DNA of 11,634 nt from Gammaproteobacteria bacterium (GTDB taxonomy: Bacteria > Pseudomonadota > Gammaproteobacteria > Steroidobacterales > GCA-2729495). The translations under genes and the position numbers were made by a program. Each line of letters opens with the position of its first letter. Position 1 is the stretch's first letter. The notes under the pieces were generated by a model. It saw only the letters and a program-made list of their open reading frames with translations, was not told the origin of the DNA and made no database searches. This document shows positions 1-7,255 of the stretch, in pieces. Location: assembly GCA_023150055.1 (NCBI GenBank), contig JAKLLP010000035.1, positions 1-11,634 of the forward strand. Reading direction: 5' to 3'.

Positions 1-33
1 TGAAGCGCAGGCAGCCGGGGAGCCATCACCACC

Positions 34-1173
34 ATGGCCATCGACACGACCGCAAGCTCTCGAGTTCGCCGGCAATTGCTGCCGGGCCTTGCGCCTTATG
101 CTGGCGCAAACGCGGGACCCGAGCAGTGGTTGAGCACCCTCTGGCGCGATACCCTCGGCATGGACGAGGTCGGCATCGACGACGACTTCTTCGCACTGGG
201 CGGCACCTCGATGCAGGCCGCGCGGCTGTTCGACGCCATCGAGCAACGCTGCGGCCAGCGCCTGCCGCTCGCGCTCCTGTACGAGGCCTCGACCATCCGC
301 AGCCTGGCGCGTTGCATCGGCGTGAGGCAACCGGGCGGCTCGCCAGCGCGCTGCCTCGTCGCCATCGCGGACGGCCCGGCCACGACGCCGCCGCTGTTCG
401 TCATCCCCGGGATGGGCGGCAACGTCGTCGGACTGGTGCACCTCGCCCGCGCACTCGCCTCGGCGGGACCCGTATTCGGCCTGCAGTCACCCGGTCTCGA
501 TGGCAACGAGGAGCCTCTGCAGGACATCGGTGACATCGCACGGCGCTTCCTCGCCGAGATCCGCCCGATCGCACCGGACCGGCGGCCGTTGCGTTTACTG
601 GGCGTGTGCTGGGGCGCTCTGGTCGCCCTCGAGATCGCGCGGCAGGTGGTGGCGGACGCAGGAGGACCACCGCCCGAGCTGATCCTGCTGGATCCGCCCC
701 CACCGGGCAGTGACGCGGTCACGCCCACCGGGCGCTGGCGACAAAGTGCGATGCTGCCGCGCTTCCTCGCCTCCCGCCTGCACCTGTACTGGCGCTCTCT
801 GCGTGCGCTGCCAGCGGGCGAACGCGGCCGCTATGTCGGCGAACGCCTGCGCACCGCCCGGGAGATTCTGCGCCAGCGAGACCTCTTCCGCGGCGACCGC
901 AGCGAATTGCGGCGCCGCGAGGTGACCGACGCCAACGCCAGCGCCGCCCGCCGGTATGTGCCGCCGGCCTACGCCGGGCCGGTACACCTCCTCTTCACGG
1001 CCGGCCGGCCCGACGGCAGGTCACGACAGGCACGCGGCTTCTGGCAGGCACACCTTCGCGGATGCGCCGATCCGCGCTACGTCCCCGGGCGAGACACCGG
1101 CGATGCCATCACCGCCGAGCACGCTGGCGGGCTGGCGACCGTCGTGCGCAACTGTCTCGCCGGGCGCGTTTGA
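34..1173 (+). CDS. Stand-alone carrier protein-thioesterase (PCP/ACP-TE) didomain with Cys nucleophile
   Basis: 379 residues. Residues about 30-96 form a phosphopantetheine carrier domain: the motif DDDFFALGGTS ends in Ser59, the expected 4'-phosphopantetheine attachment site. Residues about 118-375 form a type I thioesterase of alpha/beta hydrolase fold: FVIPGMGGN (122-130) opens the domain and supplies the oxyanion region. The nucleophile elbow is G-V-C-W-G with Cys192 in place of the usual Ser, Asp220 in LILLDP is the likely acid, and His363 in AEHAGG the likely base. The family releases a thioester-bound acyl or peptidyl chain by hydrolysis or cyclisation; the carrier holds the substrate. 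ATG 34 is the first start after an in-frame TGA at 1-3, and GGGGAG (17-22) lies 11 bases upstream. No adenylation or condensation domain is present, so it must work in trans with enzymes outside the window, probably to the left. The product is unknown. Confidence 0.88.
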   Translation: MAIDTTASSRVRRQLLPGLAPYAGANAGPEQWLSTLWRDTLGMDEVGIDDDFFALGGTSMQAARLFDAIEQRCGQRLPLALLYEASTIRSLARCIGVRQPGGSPARCLVAIADGPATTPPLFVIPGMGGNVVGLVHLARALASAGPVFGLQSPGLDGNEEPLQDIGDIARRFLAEIRPIAPDRRPLRLLGVCWGALVALEIARQVVADAGGPPPELILLDPPPPGSDAVTPTGRWRQSAMLPRFLASRLHLYWRSLRALPAGERGRYVGERLRTAREILRQRDLFRGDRSELRRREVTDANASAARRYVPPAYAGPVHLLFTAGRPDGRSRQARGFWQAHLRGCADPRYVPGRDTGDAITAEHAGGLATVVRNCLAGRV

Positions 1174-1246
1174 TCAAGCGGGCGGATCCGGATCATCCCG
1201 GACCCCTATACCCTGAGCATGGGCCGGCCAGGTTCCGACGCGTACC

Positions 1247-1825
1247 TCAGCCGAAGTTCTTCGCCACGAAGTCCCAGTTGACGAGTTTCCAGAACGCCTC
1301 GACATACTTCGGCCGGGCGTTGCGGTAATCGATGTAATAGGCGTGCTCCCACACGTCACAGGTGAGCAGTGGCATGAGGCCACCGGTGAGCGGGCTGCCG
1401 GCATTGCTGGTGTTGACGATCTCGAGCGAACCCTTGCCGTTCTTCACCAGCCAGGTCCAGCCGGAGCCGAAGTTGCCGACCGCCGATGCGGAGAACCTGT
1501 CCCTGAAGCCGGAGAAATCGCCGAAAGCGGTCTTGATCGCGGCAGCGAGCGCACCGGCCGGCTCACCGCCGCCGCCCGGTCGGAGGCAAGTCCAGTAGAA
1601 CGTGTGGTTCCACACCTGCGCCGCGTTGTTGAAGATGCCCCCGCCCGCCTTGCGGACGATATCCTCGAGCGACAACGATTCGAATTCCGTGCCCGCAATC
1701 AGCTTGTTGAGGTTGGCCACGTAGGCCGCATGGTGCTTGCCGTAGTGGAACTCGATGGTTTCCGCCGAGATGTGCGGAGCGAGTGCATCGGGAGCATAGG
1801 GCAGCTTCGGTAGTTCATGAGCCAT
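1247..1825 (-). CDS. sodB: Superoxide dismutase, Fe type (SodB)
   Basis: 192 residues, against 193 in E. coli SodB, and collinear with it throughout. It converts superoxide to hydrogen peroxide and oxygen in the cytoplasm. The four metal ligands are at the expected places: His27 (FHYGKHH), His74 (QVWNHTFYW), Asp157 and His161 ([14 protein letters not shown]). Gln70 in NNAAQVWNH, in the N-terminal half, is typical of Fe rather than Mn enzymes. No signal peptide is seen. The start at 1825 gives the canonical [11 protein letters not shown] terminus, with an upstream GAGG at suitable distance on the minus strand. The frame runs 29 codons further upstream, but that stretch resembles nothing in SodB. 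The gene converges on the thioesterase gene (73-base gap) and diverges from ilvC. Identity is near certain; metal choice is inferred from family residues. Confidence 0.97.
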   Translation of the reverse strand: MAHELPKLPYAPDALAPHISAETIEFHYGKHHAAYVANLNKLIAGTEFESLSLEDIVRKAGGGIFNNAAQVWNHTFYWTCLRPGGGGEPAGALAAAIKTAFGDFSGFRDRFSASAVGNFGSGWTWLVKNGKGSLEIVNTSNAGSPLTGGLMPLLTCDVWEHAYYIDYRNARPKYVEAFWKLVNWDFVAKNFG

Positions 1826-1882
1826 GGGGCGCCTCGTGTGTCCTGGTTTGCGTGGGTTTTGCCGGGTCGCGGGTACCGCCCC

Positions 1883-1903
1883 GCCCGAACGCGTCGGTCG
1901 GGC
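1883..1903. repeat. Perfect 6-bp inverted repeat in the sodB leader region
   Basis: GCCCGA (1883-1888) pairs with TCGGGC (1898-1903) around a 9-base spacer. It lies 58-78 bases upstream of the sodB start and would fall within its leader if the tentative minus-strand -10 at 1949-1954 is used. No T-run follows on either strand, so it is not a typical terminator. It could be an operator half-site pair, an RNA hairpin, or chance in GC-rich DNA. Confidence 0.3.
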
Positions 1904-2013
1904 AACAGGCACTGCAGCGCAGAACTGCGGCGGCCGCGTGATGAATCGAGCATAACACCGACGCGGACGGATTCGGGGCGCGCGCTGCCCGGCTGGTGGT
2001 TCACGGCCGAGGT

Positions 2014-2042
2014 TTTACGCCGGACCACGCTGGCGCTAGAGT
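2014..2042 (+). promoter_or_regulatory. Candidate sigma70 promoter for ilvC
   Basis: TTTACG (2014-2019, 4/6 to TTGACA) and TAGAGT (2037-2042, 4/6 to TATAAT) are separated by exactly 17 bases. Transcription would start near 2049 and leave a leader of about 55 bases, too short for a classic leader-peptide attenuator, and no such peptide is seen. The prediction rests on consensus match alone. Confidence 0.4.
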
Positions 2043-2088
2043 GTGCACCCCTGATTCACCGTACCTGCACGTTTTGGCGGGCAGATAG

Positions 2089-3120
<1,032 letters not shown>

Positions 3121-3190
3121 AGGCGCCGGACACTACGGAGGATCCGGAATATCGGCTCGGAATTCACCTAGTTCCGCGATCGGCCGTTTC

Positions 3191-3196
3191 TGTAAT
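3191..3196 (+). promoter_or_regulatory. Candidate -10 element for the cytochrome b561 gene
   Basis: TGTAAT matches TATAAT at 5 of 6 positions, 33 bases before the start codon, implying a leader of about 25 bases. No convincing -35 lies 15-18 bases upstream, so this is a weak call. The 108-base gap after ilvC contains no clear intrinsic terminator, so read-through from ilvC is also possible. Confidence 0.25.
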
Positions 3197-3228
3197 GCTG
3201 GCCGCAGAACCTTTCGGGGAGCTTTCTT

Positions 3229-3774
3229 ATGTTCGATACCAAGAAATCCCAGTACGGCCTCGCCAGGATGCTGCACTGGTTCGGGCTGGTCGTCGTCGGC
3301 TTCAACCTGTTGTCCGGCTGGCGCCTCGACAGCTTCGAACCGGCAATCAAAGAAGTGCTCGTCATGATCCACGCGAGCGTCGGTATCGTCATCCTGTTGC
3401 TGATGTCGTTTCGCTGGTGGTGGCGCCGCCGGAACAATCTGTACACGCCTCCGCGGTGGTGGAAGCGCTTCCCGTTCGTCGTCCAGTGGGTGTTCTATCC
3501 GTTGACCATCGTGCAGGTGCTGCTCGGACTGTCCGTGGCGTCCGTCATCGGCTACCAGGTGCTCGGTTTCGGGTTCATACCCCTATCTTCGATCGCCACT
3601 GACAACGAGGGTCTGAAGGAGATCTTTCTCCAGCTGCACAGCTCGCTCGCGCTGTTCCTGATCGCGCTGGTCGCGGTGCACGGCTTCGAGCGCTGGCGCC
3701 TCATCTTCCTGAGCGACGAAGCCGAGGAAGCGGCCGCGGTCAAGGTTCCGTCGCAGGAGCCGGCCCAATCCTGA
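3229..3774 (+). CDS. Cytochrome b561-type di-haem membrane protein (CybB family)
   Basis: 181 residues with four predicted membrane helices (about 12-32, 43-62, 82-107 and 133-152). The four histidines expected to bind two b haems are present: His16 (MLHWF) in helix 1, His48 (MIHASVG) in helix 2, and His137 and His151, 14 residues apart in helix 4 exactly as in E. coli CybB. The family moves electrons between the quinone pool and other acceptors in the inner membrane; CybB has been reported as a superoxide:ubiquinone oxidoreductase, which suits a neighbourhood containing sodB, though that link is inference. Helix 3 lacks the His-x(n)-Tyr start I associate with many family members and has Gln86 there instead. 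The C-terminal tail (155-181) is acidic and probably cytoplasmic. GGGGAG lies about 10 bases before the ATG. No YceI gene follows, as it does in some genomes. Confidence 0.88.
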   Translation: MFDTKKSQYGLARMLHWFGLVVVGFNLLSGWRLDSFEPAIKEVLVMIHASVGIVILLLMSFRWWWRRRNNLYTPPRWWKRFPFVVQWVFYPLTIVQVLLGLSVASVIGYQVLGFGFIPLSSIATDNEGLKEIFLQLHSSLALFLIALVAVHGFERWRLIFLSDEAEEAAAVKVPSQEPAQS

Positions 3775-3791
3775 GAGTGCCGCGCGAGGCG

Positions 3792-3827
3792 GCGGCTGAC
3801 GGCCGCTTGCGGGAACGCCGTTGTTCC
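3792..3827. repeat. Two adjacent short hairpins after the cytochrome b561 gene
   Basis: GCGGC (3792-3796)/GCCGC (3802-3806) with a 5-base loop is followed by GGAAC (3812-3816)/GTTCC (3823-3827) with a 6-base loop, starting 18 bases after the stop codon. They may slow or end transcription, but no T-tract follows, so an intrinsic terminator is not supported. The rest of the 237-base gap (3775-4011) holds no gene or promoter I can defend. Confidence 0.3.
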
Positions 3828-4011
3828 ACGTGGCGGTGGCCGGGGTCATCAGCACAGGCCGCAATGCTGCCGCTGCCCGGCCGATCTCTATCGCTTCCCC
3901 GGACAGCCGGATCTCGCCGAGCCGCCCGTCCGACCCTCATGGGCATCATAAAGTCGCGGCTTGCGCGTTCACCGCAGGCCCTCTGCGCTGCGGGGCGATA
4001 AGCTGTAAGGC

Positions 4012-4791
4012 ATGAAACCAACCGCGCTGATCCTTGTCGTCATCGCAGGGCTCGTGGCCGCGATGGAGATCTACACCCGCGTGCCCCTCGAGGTGCCGTC
4101 GGCCACGCTGCTGCCGGAGATCCCGGCCGATGCCCGCCGCATCGTGCTCATCGCCCATGGCAGCGTGGATGGCGACAACCCGCAGTTCCCGGCGCTCGTT
4201 ACGCGTCTCGCCGGACATTACGCGAGCCGCGAGGAGCCGGCGGTGGCGGTGCGTTTTCTGCGCTGGGCGCCATGGTCGGACGAGCGGCTGCGGGCGGTGG
4301 CGACGGCCGAGCGGCTCGGGCGCGAGATCGGGCCGGCGCTGGCGCGTTTCACGGCCCTCGAGTCACTGGATCTCGTGGTGCACAGCTCCGGCGCCTACAT
4401 CGCCGACTCGCTCTGCACGAGCTACCGCGCGGCGGCCGGCCCGCAGGCCGCGCGCATCGAAATGGTGTTCCTCGACCCGTTTCAGCTGCACGGCTTCGTC
4501 GATTTCCGGCACGGCAAGCGCAACCATGGACGCTGCGCGGACTTTGCGCTGGCAGTTATCAACACCGATGACCCGGCGCCAGCCACCAACGCCCCGCTCG
4601 ACCATGCGTGGAACATCGACGTCACGGCGCATCCCGGTCGCGCCGCCATGACCCGCAACGGCCATTACTGGCCGGTGCAGTATTACCACGACTTCCTGCC
4701 AGGCCTGGAGCGCGAGCTGTTCGAGCCCGACTTTTCAGGGCGGGTGCGCGGCGAGGTGGTCCGCGATCCCCCTGGCGTGAACAGGCCCTGA
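4012..4791 (+). CDS. Membrane-anchored alpha/beta hydrolase, substrate unknown
   Basis: 259 residues. Residues about 4-20 are hydrophobic with one Lys before them, so this is a signal anchor or uncleaved signal peptide placing the enzyme in the periplasm. RIVLIAHGS (43-51) resembles the strand and oxyanion loop of alpha/beta hydrolases. LDLVVHSSGAYIAD (119-132) is the nucleophile elbow with Ser125 as likely nucleophile; the first Gly of GxSxG is Val123. Asp155 (VFLDPF) and His218 (NGHYWP) sit where the acid and base are expected. Cys135 and Cys175 could form a disulfide after export. The overall pattern suggests a lipase/esterase-like enzyme, but no specific subfamily is recognised. The ATG has only a poorly spaced AAGG nearby. 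It lies 67 bases upstream of the antiporter operon, which seems to have its own promoter, so a shared role is not implied. Confidence 0.72.
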   Translation: MKPTALILVVIAGLVAAMEIYTRVPLEVPSATLLPEIPADARRIVLIAHGSVDGDNPQFPALVTRLAGHYASREEPAVAVRFLRWAPWSDERLRAVATAERLGREIGPALARFTALESLDLVVHSSGAYIADSLCTSYRAAAGPQAARIEMVFLDPFQLHGFVDFRHGKRNHGRCADFALAVINTDDPAPATNAPLDHAWNIDVTAHPGRAAMTRNGHYWPVQYYHDFLPGLERELFEPDFSGRVRGEVVRDPPGVNRP

Positions 4792-4814
4792 CGCACGGAT
4801 CGGCCCCGGCACCT

Positions 4815-4820
4815 TATACT
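4815..4820 (+). promoter_or_regulatory. Candidate -10 element for the Mrp antiporter operon
   Basis: TATACT matches TATAAT at 5 of 6 positions, 39 bases before the GTG start of mrpE, in the short gap after the hydrolase gene. The -35 region is poor (a TGAC core near 4789 is spaced too far away). Transcription would start near 4827, which leaves too little leader for the upstream ATG at 4838 and fits the GTG start at 4859. Confidence 0.4.
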
Positions 4821-4847
4821 TTGCCGCCAGGCTGCGGATGGCTTACC

Positions 4848-4853
4848 GAGGAG
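4848..4853 (+). promoter_or_regulatory. Ribosome binding site that fixes the mrpE start
   Basis: GAGGAG ends 5 bases before GTG 4859. The alternative in-frame ATG at 4838 has no purine-rich site upstream, so the GTG start is preferred. Confidence 0.65.
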
Positions 4854-4858
4854 TCGCG

Positions 4859-5335
4859 GTGCGTTCTCTCAGTATCGTGGTGTCGTTGTTCGTCTTCTGG
4901 CTGTTGCTGTCCGGTCACCGCACGCCGTTCCTGGTGACGGCCGGTTTGCTGTCCGCGCTCGCCGTGGCCTGGTTCGCGCACCGCATGGACCTGGTGGATC
5001 ACGAAGGCCACCCGGTGCACCTCGCGCCGCGCGCCCTGTTGCGTTACTGGCCCTGGCTCATCGGGCAGATCGTGCGCTCCGCCTGGGCGGTCACCAGGAT
5101 CATCCTCGATCCGCTGCTGCCGATCAGCCCGACCCTGGTGCGCGTCAAGGCGAGCCAGGTGACCGACATCGGGCATGTGACCTTTGCCAACTCGATCACG
5201 CTCACCCCGGGGACGGTCGCGCTGGAGGTCGATGCCGGGGAAATCCTCGTGCACGCCCTGACGCGTGAGACTGCCGCGGAACTTGCCGGGGGCGAAATGG
5301 ACCGGCGCGTCACCGAATTCGAGCGGGCGCTGTGA
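4859..5335 (+). CDS. mrpE: Mrp/Mnh-type Na+/H+ antiporter subunit E
   Basis: 158 residues from a GTG start, matching the usual MrpE length. Two N-terminal hydrophobic segments (about 4-19 and 23-40) and a third near 63-82 anchor it, followed by a soluble domain with the family signature FANSITLTPGTVAL (109-122). The DHEGHPVHL stretch (47-55) is also typical. MrpE is a non-channel subunit of the multisubunit cation/proton antiporter in the inner membrane, needed for assembly or full activity in studied systems. It is the first gene of the operon; its TGA overlaps the mrpF ATG by one base (TGATG), so the two are translationally coupled. It appears intact. The in-frame ATG seven codons upstream is less likely for lack of a ribosome binding site. 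Confidence 0.93.
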   Translation: MRSLSIVVSLFVFWLLLSGHRTPFLVTAGLLSALAVAWFAHRMDLVDHEGHPVHLAPRALLRYWPWLIGQIVRSAWAVTRIILDPLLPISPTLVRVKASQVTDIGHVTFANSITLTPGTVALEVDAGEILVHALTRETAAELAGGEMDRRVTEFERAL

Positions 5336-5600
5336 TGTTCGCGGTCGCCACGGTTGCGGTGCTGGTGGCGCTCGCCCTGGTGCTGGTCAGGGTATTGCTG
5401 GGCCCCGGGGTCTTCGACCGCGCGCTGGCGGTGAACACCGCCGGGACGCTGGTCCTGCTCCTGCTGTCCGGCCGGAGTTTCTCGACATCGCCATCATCTA
5501 TGGCCTGCTCAACGTCCTCGGTACCATCGCCGTGCTGAAGTTCTTCCGCTACGGCGACCTCGGCGATCCGGGTGAAAGCCCTGCGGAGGGGAAGAACTGA
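5335..5600 (+). pseudogene. mrpF: Antiporter subunit F, frameshifted, with internal loss in helix 2
   Basis: The first 45 codons (ATG 5335 to about 5469) give a good MrpF start: helix 1, then the GPGVFDRALAVNTAG signature. That frame then runs into a TGA at 5536-5538, after 67 residues with a nonsense tail. The second half of MrpF (RPEFLDIAIIYGLLNVLGTI and the tail) is encoded one base back, from about 5469 to the TGA at 5598-5600 that overlaps the mrpG start. By the family pattern as I know it, Asp of FDR to Asp of FLD should be about 30 residues (90 bases); here it is 68 bases. About 22 bases therefore seem to be missing, which also explains the frame change. As written, no full MrpF can be made. 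A sequence or assembly error is the main alternative. A programmed -1 shift is unlikely because helix 2 would still be too short. Confidence 0.82.
5453..5464 (+). repeat. Tandem hexamer TCCTGC x2 at the mrpF break
   Basis: TCCTGC occurs twice head to tail (5453-5458, 5459-5464) directly before the point where the mrpF reading frame changes. Short tandem repeats favour slippage deletions, so this may mark the deletion site; with Leu-rich coding it may equally be chance. Confidence 0.4.
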
Positions 5601-5929
5601 TGCAGCTGGCCGTGGATATCCTGAGCTGGACGCTGCTGACCGCGGGCGCCGCATTCTGCGTCGTCGGTGCGCTCGGCTTGCTGCGCATGCCGGATTTCTA
5701 CACCCGCATACATGCCGCCAGCGTCATCGATACGCTCGGCGCCGGGTTGCTGCTGGCCGGGATGATGCTCCAGGCGGGCCCGTCGCTCGTGACGGTGCGG
5801 CTGCTCATCATCGCCCTGTTGCTGTTCTTTACCAGCCCGACCGCCGTGCATGCGCTGGGGCGAGCGGCGCTGCTGCGGGGCATCGAGCCACGCCTGGAAT
5901 CGACGGAGCGCGAGCCATCGAGACCCTGA
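5600..5929 (+). CDS. mrpG: Mrp/Mnh-type Na+/H+ antiporter subunit G
   Basis: 109 residues with three membrane helices (about 8-27, 41-60 and 64-86). The family signature GALGLLRMPDFYTRIHAAS joins helix 1 to helix 2, and VTVRLLIIALLLFFTSPTA is the typical third helix. MrpG is a small structural subunit that packs with E and F in the complex. The start is well supported: GGAGGGG (5585-5591) lies before ATG 5600, whose A is the last base of the mrpF stop. The gene looks complete. The 3' end overlaps the proposed start of the next gene by 13 bases. Confidence 0.93.
   Translation: MQLAVDILSWTLLTAGAAFCVVGALGLLRMPDFYTRIHAASVIDTLGAGLLLAGMMLQAGPSLVTVRLLIIALLLFFTSPTAVHALGRAALLRGIEPRLESTEREPSRP
5905..5908 (+). 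promoter_or_regulatory. Ribosome binding site pointing to an ATC start
   Basis: GGAG lies 8 bases before ATC 5917, exactly where homologous subunits would begin. No ATG, GTG or TTG occurs at that place; the nearest are GTG 5947 and ATG 5950/5953, which have no comparable site. Confidence 0.45.
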
Positions 5930-6480
5930 GCGAAACCACGCTGCTGGTGATGATGGCCATCACTGCGGTAACCATTGCGCGCCTGCGCAACCTGTTTGCC
6001 GTGGTCGTGCTGAGCACCCTGTACAGCTTCCTCATGGCCACCGTCCTGGTGGTGCTCGACGCGGTCGATGTCGCCCTGACCGAGGCGGCGGTGGGTGCCG
6101 GCATTTCCACCGTGCTCCTGCTCGGCACGCTCTACCTCACCCGGAGCGAGGAAGCAGTGCCGGTGCATCGCGCCTGGCTGCCCTTCGGTGTGGCGCTGGT
6201 GGTGGGCGGGCTGCTCGCCTTCGGCACGCTCGGCCTGCCGGAGTTCGGCCGGCCCGACAGCGACATACACCAGCACGTCGCACCGCGCTACCTGGAACAG
6301 GGCAAGGCCGAGACGGGGGTGCCCAACATCGTCACCGCGGTGCTGGCGAGCTACCGCGGTTTCGACACCCTCGGAGAAACCACGGTCATCTTCACGGCCG
6401 GCGTGGGGATCATCCTGCTGCTGCGCCGCTCGCGCAGTGACGAGAGCGACCGGCCCACCGACAGGAGAGACGGCTCATGA
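5917..6480 (+). CDS. MrpA C-terminal-like antiporter subunit (DUF4040/MbhE-type), separate gene
   Basis: About 187 residues from ATC 5917 (176 from ATG 5950). The N-terminal half has three helices with LFAVVVLSTLYS and the signature LDAVDVALTEAAVGAGIST, where Glu56 is the conserved acidic residue; this matches the NuoJ-like tail of MrpA. Residues about 78-187 hold two more helices and the conserved GVPNIVTAVLASYRGFDTLG segment found in MrpA/MbhE-type proteins. In the complex this part lies beside MrpB and MrpC and contributes to the lateral proton/cation path. The start is a problem: homologues would begin at the ATC, whereas starting at GTG 5947 or ATG 5950 removes half of helix 1. Either a rare ATC start is used, or ATG has been lost. 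The gene ends in TGA overlapping the mrpB start (ATGA). Confidence 0.85.
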   Translation: METLSETTLLVMMAITAVTIARLRNLFAVVVLSTLYSFLMATVLVVLDAVDVALTEAAVGAGISTVLLLGTLYLTRSEEAVPVHRAWLPFGVALVVGGLLAFGTLGLPEFGRPDSDIHQHVAPRYLEQGKAETGVPNIVTAVLASYRGFDTLGETTVIFTAGVGIILLLRRSRSDESDRPTDRRDGS

Positions 6481-6902
6481 GAGCGCAGATCGTGCCCAGG
6501 GTGGTGACGAAGCTCTTCATTCCTTTCGTGCTGATGTTTGCGCTGTACGTGCAGTTCCATGGCGACTACGGCCCGGGCGGCGGATTCCAGGCGGGCGTCA
6601 CCCTGGCCGCGGCGATCATCCTCTATGCGCTGATTTTCGGCCTGCCGAATGCCCGCCGGGTGATGCCCCCGTGGCTGGTCGAGGCGATGATCGCGCTCGG
6701 CGTGCTCATCTTCGGGGCAGTCGGGGTGGCCGGGATGCTACGGGGCGAGGAGTTCCTCGACTACTCGGTACTGTCTGCGGATGCCGTGGCCGGTCAGCAT
6801 CTCGGCATCCTGCTGGTCGAAGCGGGCGTGTGCGTCACGGTCGCCGGAGTCATGCTGATGATCTTCTATCTCTTTGCCGGGCGCGGGCGACGCCCGTCAT
6901 GA
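6477..6902 (+). CDS. mrpB: Mrp/Mnh-type Na+/H+ antiporter subunit B
   Basis: 141 residues, the normal length, with four helices (about 11-27, 37-57, 69-88 and 107-134). The family hallmark FHGDYGPGGGFQAGV (27-41) lies between helices 1 and 2, and GQHLGILLVEAGV (106-118) begins helix 4. MrpB is an essential membrane subunit of the antiporter. ATG 6477 overlaps the preceding stop (ATGA) and is preceded by a GGAGAG site. The 3' end overlaps mrpC in the same way. It appears intact. Confidence 0.94.
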   Translation: MRAQIVPRVVTKLFIPFVLMFALYVQFHGDYGPGGGFQAGVTLAAAIILYALIFGLPNARRVMPPWLVEAMIALGVLIFGAVGVAGMLRGEEFLDYSVLSADAVAGQHLGILLVEAGVCVTVAGVMLMIFYLFAGRGRRPS

Positions 6903-7255
6903 ACCCCCTCGATTACGCCAACTACTGGATTGCGATGTTCCTGCTGGTGACCGGGCTTTTCATCGTCATCGCGCGGGGCAACCTGGTGAAGAAGCTCGTA
7001 GGGCTCGGCATCTTCCAGACCTCGGTCTACCTCCTCTATATCGCGCCGGGAAAGATCCTCGGCGGTACGGCACCGATCATCGATCCGCGCTTCAGTGTCT
7101 ACTCCAACCCCCTTCCGCACGTGCTGATCCTCACGGCCATCGTCGTCGGCGTGGCCACGCTTGCGCTCGGGCTCGCCCTGGTGGTGCGCATCAACGAAGC
7201 CTACGGGTCGATCGAGGAGGACGAGGTGCACGCGCTGGACCTCGAGCGGGATTGA
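6899..7255 (+). CDS. mrpC: Mrp/Mnh-type Na+/H+ antiporter subunit C (NuoK-like)
   Basis: 118 residues with three helices (about 8-25, 30-49 and 74-97). The motif RGNLVKKLVGLGIFQTSV (26-43) and the segment NPLPHVLILTAIVVG (70-84) are the MrpC/NuoK signature. Like NuoK of respiratory complex I, it lies between the D-type channels and the A-tail/B subunits. The C-terminal EEDEVHALDLERD is acidic and cytoplasmic. ATG 6899 overlaps the mrpB stop as ATGA; the gene's own TGA (7253-7255) overlaps the TTG start of the next gene. It appears intact. Confidence 0.94.
   Translation: MNPLDYANYWIAMFLLVTGLFIVIARGNLVKKLVGLGIFQTSVYLLYIAPGKILGGTAPIIDPRFSVYSNPLPHVLILTAIVVGVATLALGLALVVRINEAYGSIEEDEVHALDLERD

Noticed and set aside
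1187..1202. Hairpin TCCGG/CCGGA between the thioesterase and sodB genes as a shared terminator
   Set aside because: The stem has only 5 pairs with a 6-base loop and no T-run on either strand; too weak to call.
1826..1912. 29-residue N-terminal extension of the sodB frame
   Set aside because: The frame is open to 1912, but the extension is Pro/Arg-rich, unlike any SodB N terminus or signal peptide; the canonical start at 1825 has its own ribosome binding site.
3777..4001. Possible small gene (74 codons) between the cytochrome and hydrolase genes
   Set aside because: There is no ribosome binding site, its composition is Arg/Ala/Ser-rich, and several overlapping frames are equally open, as expected by chance at this GC content.
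5440..5475. Programmed -1 ribosomal frameshift as the explanation for mrpF
   Set aside because: No X-XXY-YYZ slippery heptamer is present and a shift alone would leave helix 2 about seven residues short.
5572..5916. Upstream extension of the MrpA-tail reading frame through mrpG
   Set aside because: The frame happens to be open, but it overlaps all of mrpG in another phase and its translation is Arg/Ala/Gly-rich with no membrane helices.
6095..6898. Long open frame running into mrpC from upstream
   Set aside because: It overlaps the A-tail gene and mrpB in a non-coding phase and shows no sensible protein before the mrpC ATG at 6899.
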